64,000 bases of DNA, taken from NCBI GenBank assembly GCA_019916065.1, contig CM034240.1, positions 51,546,372 through 51,610,371 of the forward strand, read 5' to 3'. The stretch comes from Vitellaria paradoxa (Eukaryota > Streptophyta > Magnoliopsida > Ericales > Sapotaceae). Made by a program: the position numbers and the translations under genes. A model generated the notes under the pieces. That model saw nothing but the letters and a program-made list of their open reading frames with translations, had not been told where the DNA came from and did no database searches. Within the stretch, counting starts at the first letter, position 1, and each line of letters starts with the position of its first letter. This document shows positions 13,237 to 25,677 of this stretch, piece after piece.

Positions 13237-16200
13237 TCATAAGTACTGTTCTTGTATCCTTGCTCGGTTCTCTTCCCACCATAATCTTGCCTGCATTTCT
13301 CCAAACCTTTCTCGGCTGCAACAAACATTAGTAAGCATTAATGGTTTACTCAGTATGTCCAAACTCTTCATTCATCATATTCATAATAAATAAGCTCAGC
13401 CCAAAAAAACTTGAGCAATGGGCAACTGTATTTTATGAAGGGCCGGCCAAGAAGGCTGTGAAACCAATGGCCCAGGTCAGTGAGGAAGATAGAGCAGCAG
13501 CCTCACAAGAGATCTCCCAAAATGATTTCGTTTGACTCCCTGGATTGTTGTTATCCATAATACTAGCAAGTTGCTGGATTTACCAGGATAAAATTGGTGT
13601 ACTGAAGTCTTGCAGATAAAAGGGATGAACAAGAAGAAATTCAAGAGAGCATTTACCCAATTGGGCATGTACCTTATGCTGGCTTTCAAGATTGGAGAGT
13701 ATAACCTGGTGCTCTCTGATCCACATATTTTCATCCACATAATTCACCGTTTATGATTAGCACTTCTCCAAACATTCGTGTAGTTTAGTCTGAATATAAC
13801 CCATCACACAATTTCTATCCTTTGTTTATACTTACGGTGCACATGACCAACAAAGGCAATCCAGGGACTGCAAGATGGTCATGGGCCCATTACCAGTTCC
13901 AATTCCTCAATAAGAACACACATCATACAATTTGACTTACCTGAATCGGACTCGTCTAAGCTCCCTAGTGCCACCTGGCAATGCTCTGATAGTAATGTAG
14001 ACTCCTGGTTCATCCTGTTCAACCCATTCAGTCTCCAAATCACTGGAATTACTGACGGACAGCTCCCCTGAGTGATCTGCATCCCTTGATGAGCTGGTCC
14101 TTACAGAAGCATCTACTGATGATGTCTCGGCTTTGGGGCCGCTGATGCTAGAGAATTTTGGGGTTGAAGCAAGATCCCCCGCATCATTGTAATGACTAGA
14201 TTGGACTGGGTGGTGGTCAAGTGAATCTGATGACGAGTAGCCCATCCCTCTAGGATGGTGGAAGTTGTGGGGTACGCGCTCTTTGCTGAGAGGTGGTGTC
14301 ACAGGGCTGTCCTCTGCAGATTCAATCTTTGAGCTCTAGAAAAGGAAGCAAGTTCTTGTCAACCCCAAATGGCAATATATCATTACAACATCTATTTAAA
14401 AAAAAAACCAAAGAAAAAACAAAAAAAAAAATGATTGTATCTCGCTTTCCTTGAAAATTAGAAACAAATCCCCCCTCAACGAATGAAGTCAAAACAAAAA
14501 TAGAAGGACAACTTCACAGAAAGTTACCAGTAATCCTCTACAGGGAGTGAAAAATTATTTACATGCCCTGAACAAAAAGTTGGGTGTATTTCAAGCGCAT
14601 GAAACAATGGGGAGGAATGATCTCATTTGCAAATGATTTCAGAAATTTGAATAAGTCATAAAACGACACCATTCACAAAAATTATGAATACGTGGTATCA
14701 TTCATCAAATCATTGTTTTTTCAACAATCATAGACCATTCAACCAGCAGTAAGTGCTTAAATCATCATCCATAAATAAAACTACAAGAGAATCATTTTTA
14801 AGCACTGATGAATCTACAAAATTTGTGGTAAAATACATGATCGCCATTTCCAAAATTAGTAGCTGTAACAATTTAGCAGGGGAGAGCTCACCGCATCCTC
14901 AGATCGGGGTGGATTTGCCAACGGTACCCCCTGGTGATTGAACCTCTGAACGTTGTATAGTTCCATAACTTTATCATAATTCTCAGCCCACCATCTTTGA
15001 GCTTGCCATTTATTAAACATCTCGCGACTGCCCAAAACCAACAGAAGAATCATCAGCCCACCAAACCAAAACCATAACTGGCAAAATGCCGCAGGACAAA
15101 TGAGCAGGTCTTGAGGTAATGGAATGTCAGAATCATAAAATCATTAATAATAAGAGGATAAATGGTGAACATAACAGAGCAATCAAACTCGTTCCTTGGC
15201 TGTCAAGACCAAAGCTGCCGCCACCTGGATTTCATTGAAATAGTGCCAGTGAAGACACTTTAAATTTTAGAAAACTGAATCATTATAATTGAGCTTCAAC
15301 AGGAGAAGCACATATTACCACCACAATATTCTCATTTGCTAAATGATTGTTTCAGGCAGTGGTGTGCAATAGTACAGATAAAAAATAAAGACGCAATCTA
15401 TGGTCCAGCTACCTATCTCTCTTAATGGTTTTTGTTGGGAATCTTAACCATTCTATTGCCAAGCTACATATCTCTTAATGGTTTTTGTTTTGACTCTCAA
15501 CCATTCTATGTAACATCTTGGTTTCAGTTTGGCTCGGTTATCCATGGACAGGTAGTGCACAGGTTGGAGTCCTCAAGCCTCAACCTCAAAATGTGACTGC
15601 TTACCATACCATATTAAAGCAATGAAACTTAAGGATACAATCCCACAAAGGAATTTGCTGTTAGAATAATAAATATTACTAGTATAGGATGATTACACTG
15701 TTTTCTCCTATTTAGAATAGGAGTTGATCTCTTTCCTATTTGGTATAGAATTTGATCTCCATACTTATAATAGGTTAACCCCATTCCTATTTTGCAATGG
15801 AATTCTACTATTATAAAAAGTGGCACAGGCTCCTAATTATGGGTGTCTAATTTTTCCCTAAATCTCTATATTTTGACATGGTATGAGTGCCTTCAATCTA
15901 TTTGTGAGTTTTTCTTTGAATTTAGCTCCACTAACGGGTACTGACTTTCATCGCGTCTCGGACTCTCATACTCTTTTCGTCAAATTACTTCCCAAAACAC
16001 TAACCCTAGATTAGGAAAAAGTGAGAGAAAAGTCCAACATGGCTATTCTAGCACCCAAGTTACTATTCTTGCACCACACCTATTAGAGCACCATTATCGG
16101 AGTCTTCAAAGGTAGTACTATAAACGAACCAAGCATCCGACAAACTGTTTGTGAACAAGCTCATTTATGCTCATTTGATAAGATACAATAACAACAACAA

Positions 16201-19200
16201 CATAAGCCTTATCCCACTAGGTGGAGTCGGCTACATGGATCACACGACGTCACTATATTCTATCAAAAATCATATCTTGATGTAAATCATTTATAATAAG
16301 GTTTCTTCTAATAACTCCTCCAAGTATTCTTTTAGGTCTTTAGGGATGTCAAATATACCCGTACCCGGTGAGTATCCGCTTCACCCGCCCTGTTCGGGGT
16401 GGGTATGGGAATGTTAATAGCGGGAACGAGGACGGATATGGAGATTTGAAATGTTACCCGCACGAGTACGAGGACGGGGATGGGTACGATAGTCCCCACC
16501 TCGTCCCGTACCCGTTTAAATATTTATTTGTTAATTTTGTTGGCGTGGTGACTCCTTTAGAAGTCCCATATCGGTTTCTCACAAAGAAGTGAAGGTCTTG
16601 TGAGGTTATAAATAAAGACCACTTCATCTTTGGTTAAGTGCATCAATCAAAATCAAATATTATATATATATTTTTAATTTTTATTTATAATATATATGTA
16701 ATATATTTTTTATTTAATATATATAATATTTATAATTAATTTAAATGTTTATTTTATACATATAATATATAATTTATAATAGTTAATATACTTGGCGGGT
16801 AAACGGGAACGAGGATGGGGAATTCATTAATTTGTGGGGACAGGTATGGGGAAATTTTTTTTCCCCGAAACGGGGATGGGTAAGGGTATTGCTAAACAGG
16901 GACGGGGACGGGGAAGGTCATACCCGCCCCATACCCGCCCCGTTGACATCCCTATAGGTCTTCCTCTACTTCTTCTTATTGGACTACAAACTATTTGATC
17001 AACTCTCCTCACTGGAGCCCCTAGCTGTCTTCTTTGCACATGACCAAACCACTTTAACCGGGTTTCTGTCATTTTCTCGCCAATAGGTGCAACACCAACT
17101 TTCTCCGTAATACAATCATTCCGAATCTTATCTTTTCTTGTATGTCCACTCATCCATCTCAACATTCTCAACTCTGCTCAACTCTGCTACATCAATTTTT
17201 TGCTCTTGTTGTCCCTTTGGTGCCCAGCACTCACTTCCATAGATCATAGCTAGTCTCATAGCAATTCAGTAAAACTTTCCTTTAAGTTTATTAGGTACCT
17301 TGCAGTCACAAATGACTCCCGATGCATTTCTCCATTTTAACCACCCAACTTGTATCTTATGTACGATATCCCCATCAATTTTTCCGTCACTTTGTAAAAT
17401 CGATCCAAGATACCGAAACCTTGACATTTTTGGTATGTCGTGCTCTCTAATTTTTACCTCCAAATTATTACTAGCTCGTCTTTTGTTAAACTTACATTTC
17501 ATATACTCTGTCTTGCTCCTACTTAAACGAAAACCCTTTGATTCTAAGGTCTCTCTCCACACCTCAAGTTCAGCATTAATTTCCTCTCTCGACTCCTCTA
17601 CTAAAACTATATCATCCGCAAAAAGCATACATTTTGGCACCGCCTCTTGGATATGTCTAGTAAGTACGTCCAAAACTAAAGTGAAAAAGTATGGACTTAA
17701 GGATGACTCTTGATGCAAGCCTATCTTTATGGGAAAATCTTCAGTCATACCACCAGGAGTTTTAACACTTGTTGTTGCTCCTTCATACATATCCTTTATA
17801 GCACAAATATAAGCTATACGAACACCTTGCTTTTCCAATGCCTTCCATAAAACTTCTCGTGGCACTCGATCATAAACATTTTCTAAATCAATGAAAACCA
17901 TGTGCAGATCTGTCTCTCTACTCCGGTACCTTTCCATCAAATCTCGCAAAAGATATATAGCCTCCGCTGTTGATCTCAATAAATGAATAAATTTGATAAG
18001 GTAAATGAATAAATTTGAGTGCATTTTTCAAACTCAATAAATGAATGAGCCAAATTGAAGTTGAGTTCGGTTTGATAAGATTTGTTAACCAACTTGTTTA
18101 TCATTTGTGAATATACTTGTTTATAACTAACAAGCATTCTCCTTTTTAAGTCTATGCGAACATGGTTATAATTAGATTAACTAGGAATTTTTTTTTTTTA
18201 AACAAGTTAGATTAACTAAGACTGCTGATAAGGTTTTAATGACTTATCTTTTCTTGTTGATAACTTAGACTTGTTGTAAGTTATTGTTTGTTTGTGTACA
18301 GCTTATTTATTTATTTGTTAAGTTTGTTTATTGATATGCTCGCAAACAAGCTCATTAGCATGCTTGGCTCAAGCTCGTTAATGAATCTAATAAACATACC
18401 TGAATACAATATTTCGAACTCGTTCAAAGCTCAACTCAAACTCAAGCTCAAGCTCACCACCTAACAAACAAGCCTAAATATATCAATACTCAGCTCATTT
18501 GCAACCTCTTCAAAGGTCATACATAAGCTCAATGCCCACTATTGTCACCGGAATAACAACATCGCAACTGAATGTAGCAACCGAGTGGAGAAATCTCACC
18601 AATTTCTCAAAATGTATCTTTTTCAACCAAATACGCCCACCAAAAGCATCAACTATGTCAGCCAAACACCATCATTGAAGGCTCCTTGACAGTAGTAATA
18701 TCACACACCTCCACGATTTACTTTTTCTTCCGGTGCGTGAATCCCACATGCACCTACTCTGACAATGCGTAAAGCAACCAAGTCATTTCTGTCCTTTTCC
18801 AGCGATTTCATCTCCCTCTAGCCAGTTAGTCAATACCACATACGAGCTATCTTGGGATCTCACTCTCAACATTAAGAGTCAAGTTTGGTCCTATGCCATT
18901 GTTCTCCATGTTATAAAATTCCAGCCAGTCTGGAATATATTTGTCCCTATTTCACATTATCATATTCCAGTTCGAGGATACCTTATTCCAATCCAAAATA
19001 TCCTATTCCACTCCCAAATATTCAATTCCAATTTTTCACTATTCCAGCATTAGAAAACTCAACAGTAGAGATCCTCAATCCCTATGCTAGATGTTATTTC
19101 AGTTTCGTCAGTACCAAAAAAGCCTTTGCTGGCTTGGTTCTTGTGTTTGTATCAAGAAATCAACAAAAGTATTTCAAGTAGTCCAACAAAGTGTCAACAC

Positions 19201-21984
19201 CAGAGAAAAATAAGTTTCCTCATCAACTATTCCAGATGCTAAATCAATAGAGTTCGCTGCCATCCAAAGGTCAATTTCGTGGTAGTCCAGCAACCAATTT
19301 CGTTGTTGTCCAGCAGTCAATTTTGTTCATGGGTTAAATATCTTTGTAATAAACTTAGAGCATGTAATAATAAATGTTCTTGCTTGAGGGGGCTGTTAGT
19401 ATAGTATAGGACAATAAAGTGTTTTCTCCTATTTAAACTAGATTTTTTCCTACTTGACACCCCAAATTTCTATATTTTTTGACATTTGCAAATAGAATTT
19501 TGATAGTTAAAATATATTTGAGCTTCCACTTATGCAAAAAAAAGAAAGGACTTTGATAGTTTGTTAGGAGTAGACGGATCACAAAACATCTCAAAATTTC
19601 CCCTTCTTTATGCTACAGATTGAGACAACAACTATTCATGTATGGCAATGTGGAAAATAGAGAAAAATAAAACAAAAGAAACAAACACATACAGAATATT
19701 ACATATACCAGAGAATGGTCTATCGTCATCAAATAGTGAGCAAAAAGGAGGGAAAGATAATATAGCGGCCAACTATGAAAATATTGACAAAGGTTTTTCC
19801 AAGGAATTTCCTTTTTCAGTAAGTAGCTTTTCTAGGCTATTCTAGCACAATGGTGTTCCCCCCACAGGTACAACAAAACAAAAAATATCCCAAAAACCAG
19901 GGATAAGCTAAGATAAATCTGGATGGTGTGACACATTTCCCGAGAAATAATTGAGATTTTTTCGTAAACCCAATCTCAAGGCAACCCATCCCCATCCCCT
20001 CAAAACACCCAAAAAAGGGGATCAAGCGAAGACCTATCATCTTCTGCACTTGGGCACAGAGATATCTGCAAGGACACAATTCACCTGCTAAAGCATCTAC
20101 AAAACCTAGTGAGGAGCTAGTTGCTATTCAAGAATGATTAGATTGTTTTTTAAGATTCCACAGGCCATGTTAATTCCTCTACTTTAACAACAAAATGCCA
20201 AATATTAGCTTGTCTTTGTCTCCAATGTAGGGCACCTCGCTCCTGTTTCCAGACTGCATCATGTGGATGTTTACATCTCTCTTAGCAATGTGGAAAATAT
20301 AGTCAACATAGGTTATAAAATAAGCAATAGAAATTTCCAATGGTTGCCCCAATACAATCACTAAATTTACAAACTAGCTCTTCAGTTTGTTAAATTAGCC
20401 AGTTTCATAGGTATGAACCAGCAATTTTAAAGAACCAAACAATATCATACTGATATTAATAATGACGGTATGAATTTGTAAATTTCAATAACAAATCCCC
20501 TTTAATTGTCAAACAATGAGCTTAAAAAATCTGTAATTTTACCAACATGCAAATTATATACATAAAAGTTAACAAACCAGAAGATGCGGGATACACTTTG
20601 GAATCTGGATGATTTACCATGCCCTTAAAAAACAAGTTCTGGTCCATAAAAAGAAGTCAGGTGGGAAAATCCCCCATTGAATGAACCTTTAAAATCCCCG
20701 AACCTTTCATATCTATATATATATATAAGGTGCGTTTGGAGTGATAAAAATCAAGAAAAAACAAAATAAATTGAGATAAAACGTGATTTTTGGTTAATCT
20801 TAATGTTTGGTGTTTTTTTTTCCAAATCGCGTTTTTTGGAAATGAATAGTAGTAAACCATTAGAACGATTTTCCAAATCCGTTCTAACGAATTCAAAAAA
20901 TCAACACTCAATGGTCTGCACAATAATTCTATTCTCTCTCTCAACAGTGGTAAATCATTAGAATGATTTTCTAAATTCATTCTAACGGATTCAAAAAGTC
21001 TGTTTAAAGATGCACAGCATCAAAATCATTAGAACAGTTTTTTCAAATCCGTTCTAACGAATTCAAAAAAATTCGTATAAAATAGCAATAATGATAGTCG
21101 TTTGAAAGTTTTCAACTCAAAAAATATGATTGTTAAAAAAATTTTACGCACTCGATTAATTTCCTTCTAGAAATTTTTTTAAGCGAACTATTAAAATTTT
21201 TTGAAATTAGTAAAGGTGAGAATGTGTAAATGTGTAATAGAGAATTTTAGTGCATTATAGAGGTTGTTAGAGATTTATTTTGTTTTTGGCACTTCAAACG
21301 ATGTCAAAGTGAAATAAAATAAGATAATTTGTGAGTTCATAATTCGTGTAATGTAATAAAAAAATAAATAACTTTTAAAAATTTTTAAATTTTTCAATAA
21401 TTTTTAATAAATTAAACGCACTCATAGTCACCGTCAAAACAATCAGACTTTTGTCCCGACTCCCAAAATTCCACAAGCCATTGAAAGGTGGGTACCAACT
21501 CATACACGTGCATCAGACAATATGTTACCACTAGTTCTTGGACAGTGCTTAGCATAATGATCAGTCCCTAAAAAGATGACAAAGTTCTGGCTGAGAGGTA
21601 CTAGAGTTCCCAATAAACCCACAACATTTCAAGATAACGCTCAGTCTCGCTACAGTGCACCCCACTAGCACGATCCGATTAATTCAACCATTTCGTATCA
21701 ATCAAATTCCACAAAGTATCTTCAAGTTCCGTGGTTGATTCTCATCAAAACCAGCTGATTATCGCTGTTATTGATTCATCAAGAAGGTCCCAACCATCAA
21801 ATTATTTGCGGTAATTTATCCCTCCTTTCTAAACTATATATTGTGTGGTTGGTTTTCAATTTCTTTTACATTGTAAGTGAATTCCTCATACAAGACCCAC
21901 TTAGGTGGCCCCTCCTTAATTTCGGTTTAAAGCAAAACAGTGTCAACTTACCGCACATGCAAATTCAGTGCCAGTGCATCACTG

Positions 21985-22015
<31 letters not shown>

Positions 22016-22732
22016 GTACGGGAAAAGTCCATGGCCCTATTCAGATCATCTCAACTTTCCTGAAAATATGTGATCACTTGCAAACAAATCAGAACTTTCA
22101 AATTTAGATCAAGAACTAGGAACAAAGGTAGTACCTGAATCGAATCCGCTTCAGATCGTTCCCTCCCCGAGGCAGCGAAACAAATGTGATGAGGACACCG
22201 GGCTCCACCTGGGCAACCCATTCCTTGGGTTCATCTTCCTCCATAAACACCACAGACTCGGTCCGGCCACTCACTGACGCCGGCGTCCCTTCGCCGCTAG
22301 AAAGCCCCTTCAACCTCGCCTCCACTTCCTTCCCCCACAGCCTCGGCGTCGAGCCGGAGCTACAGGTTCGTCGGTAGGGGTAATGAAAGCTCTCCGATGC
22401 GGATGCAGCGTCCGAATCGTCATAGTTCCTATTCCGGTTGTGATTTGAGGAGCCAGAACACGGTTTACACTGCTTATACGCTCCCGAAGCTTTCAACACA
22501 ATGTCCTTGATCTGAAAAATAGAATAACAATAGCCGAATCAGAAGCTCCGTAGCCATCTAAGAATCGAAAATTTGGGACGATAACACCGAGATTAATGTG
22601 ATGTGAGTGTACCTGGGCCGTAAGAGCTTTAATGGCCTGTTTTGTGCTTGGTGTTGCGGCGGTGTCGTCTTCTTCTTGCTGAGGAAGTGATCCACCGCCG
22701 AGCTGCTTCGGGCAAGCAATACATGTCAACAT
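13237..22732 (-). CDS. BREVIS RADIX-like protein, 5 exons, two BRX domains
   Basis: Spliced CDS: 22732-22613, 22511-22135, 15027-14892, 14335-13941, 13315-13237 (1107 nt, 368 aa; GT-AG introns, frame kept). Seen: the N-terminus [11 protein letters not shown] is the conserved cysteine-bearing BRX start, followed by [23 protein letters not shown] domain 1 spans about residues 137-194 ([20 protein letters not shown], then [18 protein letters not shown]). BRX domain 2 spans about 314-368 ([20 protein letters not shown], then [14 protein letters not shown] at the C-terminus). A Ser-rich linker with DSPVTPPL lies between. Known: BRX proteins are plant-specific, plasma-membrane and nucleus associated, and modulate auxin- and brassinosteroid-dependent growth through protein interaction of the BRX domains. 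N-terminal Cys are thought to be lipidated. The linker and length fit the BRXL2/BRXL4 type, but I cannot choose. Intron 2 (15028-22134) is about 7.1 kb owing to nested transposons. Confidence 0.95.
16341..16954. mobile_element. 614-bp hAT-superfamily MITE inside the LINE
   Basis: Perfect 12-bp terminal inverted repeats, TAGGGATGTCAA and TTGACATCCCTA, are flanked by a perfect 8-bp target duplication TAGGTCTT (16333-16340 and 16955-16962). An 8-bp duplication is the hAT hallmark. The subterminal regions are GC-rich with many GGGTACGGG/CCCGTACCC-like repeats, and the centre is AT-rich. No transposase is encoded, so it is non-autonomous. Confidence 0.93.
16563..16614 (+). promoter_or_regulatory. 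U-snRNA-like USE plus TATA promoter arrangement inside the hAT MITE
   Basis: GTCCCATATCG at 16563-16573 differs at one base from the dicot snRNA upstream sequence element (RTCCCACATCG). TATAAATA follows at 16607-16614. The 33-bp gap matches the spacing known for pol II-type plant snRNA promoters. I recognise no snRNA body downstream. Confidence 0.45.
20729..21423. mobile_element. Non-autonomous element (family B) with internal repeats
   Basis: The ends are GGTGCGTTTGGAGTGATAAA and a reverse-complement-like ATTAAACGCACTC. The interior holds three diverged repeats built on GGTAAA(C/T)CATTAGAACG and CCGTTCTAACG (about 20824, 20944 and 21017). A relative with four such units lies at 30894-31651. 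It is in BRX-like intron 2. No clear target duplication was seen. Confidence 0.6.
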
Positions 22733-23660
22733 CTTCGATTCCCTGGTCTCAGTCCACCAGATTTTCAGAAATAAACTGACGACAAGAATGAATTACGGGT
22801 TAGATTTCCTTCAAAAAAAAAAGATCCTAAGTCAGAAAAGGCTCAAATCAACAAAAATAGCTTGAACCAGAAGTGCAGGTACAATAACGAACAATAGATG
22901 AATGCGTGTAGGTGTGTATGAAATACTGCACAATTAACTTCGGGAAACCAATGCCTTTGTATATATACACACACCCCATGAAAAACCCAAATCAAAAATT
23001 CCACACTCTTATTTTCGATATGTTTATGCACCATGAGAAACCCAAATCGAAATTCCAGTCCATCGAAGACAGAAAAGTTGGTGAGAAAGACGAAGATGGA
23101 TTTGACTAATGAAAACAATGCAGTACAGAGCGTACAGACAAAAAGCTGAAAATAGAGTGGAATAGGAAACTGGAAATAGTCTAACAGCCAGTGCTGGGTA
23201 ACTGGGTTGGATAGAACAGCCTTACATCCACCGTTTTTGTTTCCTCCCGCACAAGTGACAAGCCAGAGACCAGACAAGCTATGCTTTCTCGTCTGGGGGA
23301 TTCCTGTTGTTGTTAAAGAGTTGTGATAAGAAAGGTCATGTCGTGTCAAAAAATGTTGAGATTTTTGGGGATTTCAAGGCATATAACTCTTTTGCATTAA
23401 AATGGGCGGGGGTGGGGAGAGGAGAGGCGGTACGTGCGCGGGGCTGTGTTTGTGTTTGAGATTTGATGAGAGAGAGGGAGGCGTGCGCGCGCCACCCTAT
23501 TTCTGCTGCAACTCCGAGACGCCGACGTTCCAAAGCAGAGTAGGGAAGAAAAGAAGTTCTCTGGTGACCACAGGACTGCGAGTTTGGGCTGTGGGGCTTA
23601 TACAAGCTGTGTGCCTGCTTTTATTGCTGGCAAGACGGGCTTCGGCGGAAAGCTACTCCC
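22733..23660 (-). promoter_or_regulatory. BRX-like 5' leader and promoter region
   Basis: This is the sequence upstream of the ATG at 22732 on the minus strand. It has higher GC than its surroundings at 23400-23650, including a GAGAGAGGGAGG purine run and GTGCGCGCGC at about 23475-23490. I cannot place the transcription start. A leader intron is possible but not demonstrated. Confidence 0.4.
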
Positions 23661-24419
23661 TGAGTTAGGCCATCAATGCTAATTTTTCTTTTATTTTTTT
23701 TAATTTGGAAAGAAAATTTTAATTTTTAAATTTTATGAATTTAACATTTTTATCAATTTATGGTTTAAAAGAAGTTCAGAGTAGGTTTGACGTATTGATT
23801 TTTACTGAAAATTTTTAAAAATAATTCACTTTTTATTTCACTGCACGAATTAAAAATTCATAATTTATCCTATTTTATCTCTTTTTATCACTTCAAACAC
23901 ACCATTAAAATTTAAAAAAGTAAGCTTAGTTATTTTTAAAAAACTGTCAAAAAATTGAGTAAGGAAAAGTTGCGAAGTTGATTAGTTTTTTAAATATAGC
24001 CTCAATCATTAAAAGTTATTTGAATTAAAATTTTAAATAATTAAATAATTTATTTAATCATATTAAAATTTATTTTATCAAATATTAATCTTTTATAAAA
24101 AAAAAATTTATTGATATTTACAAAAAAATTAAATTTTAACTTTCAGAGTATTATTTACAAAATTAAAAAATTTACAAAAAAAAAATATTATTTAAAAAAT
24201 AACAAAATTAGGTTTTTTAAAAAATAAAAAAATAAAATTTTTTTATCTATTTATTTTTATAAAGCTCTTTTTTGATCAAATAATTTGACTCATAATACAT
24301 ATATTTAATTAAATTTAACTGAATCAATCGACTTTATATTTTTATCCAATAAACGCGTAGCTTATGTGTTATATTTTAAATCAAGTGGGGTCATATATTT
24401 TTTTAAACCAAATTCTAAG

Positions 24420-24577
24420 GGCCCGTTTGGCGTGCTATAATTTGTTGAAAATCTCTGAAAATCTCTATAAATCTCTGTTAACTTTATATCACATCAACTT
24501 TTTTCTCTCACTGTACGCATTACGAACTCTCCTCAAATCACAATTTATCTCATTTTTTCTTACTCCAAACAAACCCT
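24420..24577. mobile_element. Tourist-like MITE, about 158 bp
   Basis: It begins GGCCCGTTTGG and ends CCAAACAAACCC, with TAA on both sides (left flank TTCTAA, right flank TAAGTT). It shares its interior with 25520-25677. The exact edge is uncertain by 1-2 bases because G and A residues at the left border are ambiguous. Confidence 0.7.
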
Positions 24578-25519
24578 AAGTTAGTAAAGCATAATTACCC
24601 AAAAAAAAAAAAAAGTGACAGGAATAGTAGTTAAGCATTTAAAAAGAGTATTACAGCAAATTAGTGTTCCTCGTTTTAGATATATATATATATATATTAC
24701 TGTAAATTATTAAAATTTTGTGAATGTATTTGTAATATTATTATTTTTTATAAAGAGGTATGTTTGATGTACTGAAAAATTTTAAAAATTTTTAAAAATT
24801 ATTCACTTTTTATTTTATTATACAAATTAACCCGTAAATTATCTTACTTTATTTGGACTTTTGCCACTTAAAACAACACACCTGCCTCCTAGTTTTCACT
24901 TCTGGCGGGGGATTTCCTTTTTGTTCTTTTTCTTGAGTAAGTAGGGTTCCCCCTCCTCCTTCTTCTTCTTTTTTTTTTTTTTTTATACAAATAATGACTT
25001 CGATTGTACCCCCCTTCACTGCTACTTTTAGGCTCTCAGCTTTTTGTTGCGCTTCAGTGAATCAATTCAGCCATCAATGACCTTTCTTCAAGACGCATGA
25101 TAAACTAAAGTTACAGAGGATTCACTGCTAGAATTTTACTTTTTTTTTTGGCTCGTGCGGGGTCTATTTTATTAATTCGAATATTACATGATATATAAGG
25201 CAATGATTCTATTGCATATTAAATCTTAATATGTTAGAGTTATGATTCATACTAATTATATTTATATATTAATATAAATGTAAATATTTGAACAAAACGA
25301 ACAAAATGGACGGAACCAAAAAAAAAAGATAATAGAAATGGGAGTTTTATTTTTATTATATATATATATATATATTTAATTTTTTGATACATATGGGAGA
25401 CAGCAATGCCTTAAGAATCAACAACTTACCTGACCGATTTAAATAGTTTGGGACTGATGTACAAATGGCAAAATAATAGATTTTTTTGGCGCAAGTTAGG
25501 TCAAGTCATTATATATTTA

Positions 25520-25677
25520 GGGGTTGTTTGAAGTAAGAAAAAATGAGATAAATTGAGATAAATTGTGATTTGGGGAGAATTCGTAATGCGTACAATGAGA
25601 GAAAAAAATTAATGTGATATAAAGTTAACAGAGATTTATAAAAATTTTTAGAATTTTTTCTCAAACCAAACAACCCC
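25520..25677. mobile_element. Tourist-like (PIF/Harbinger) MITE, 158 bp
   Basis: The terminal repeats are GGGGTTGTTTG and CAAACAACCCC, with perfect 3-bp TTA target duplications at 25517-25519 and 25678-25680. The interior carries GAATTCGTAATGCGTACAAT, shared in inverted form with 24420-24577 and 11999-12142. Confidence 0.85.

Larger units (their letters stand above)
16183..17990 (-). mobile_element. 5'-truncated RTE-type LINE (reverse transcriptase pseudogene) with (GTT)n tail
   Basis: On the minus strand the 5' end enters the RT domain at [17 protein letters not shown] (about 17963). It continues through [20 protein letters not shown], the catalytic FADD box ([12 protein letters not shown], about 17600-17640) and [14 protein letters not shown], then the C-terminal [16 protein letters not shown] (about 17171). 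Stops and frameshifts show it is dead. It ends with CCACCTAGTGGGATAAGGCTT and a (GTT)n tail, seen as AACAACAACAAC on the plus strand at about 16188-16200. A target duplication ATTTGATAAG lies at 16173-16182 and 17991-18000. It is interrupted by a hAT MITE (16341-16954). Confidence 0.88.
15659..19484 (+). mobile_element. Copia-type LTR retrotransposon (internally degenerate), inserted in BRX-like intron 2
   Basis: The 5' LTR is 15659-15878 (TGTTAGAATAAT to TTTTGACA). It is followed at once by TGGTATGAGTGCC, a decayed initiator-Met tRNA primer-binding site. The 3' LTR is 19394-19484 (TGTTAGTATAG to TTTTTTGACA), preceded by the polypurine tract GAGGGGGC. The 5-bp target duplication TTTGC sits at 15654-15658 and 19485-19489. 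The 3' LTR keeps both ends but lacks about 130 bp of middle sequence. I recognise no gag or pol in the interior, so it is non-autonomous or decayed. A later RTE LINE accounts for about 1.8 kb of its length. An AGCTCATTTATG/AAGCTCGTTAATGAA-rich segment surrounds that LINE. Confidence 0.85.

Noticed and set aside
22843..23349. A 168-codon open frame on the minus strand upstream of the BRX-like start
   Set aside because: Composition is Phe/Leu-rich, there is no recognisable domain, and it lies in the leader/promoter of the BRX-like gene; most likely chance.
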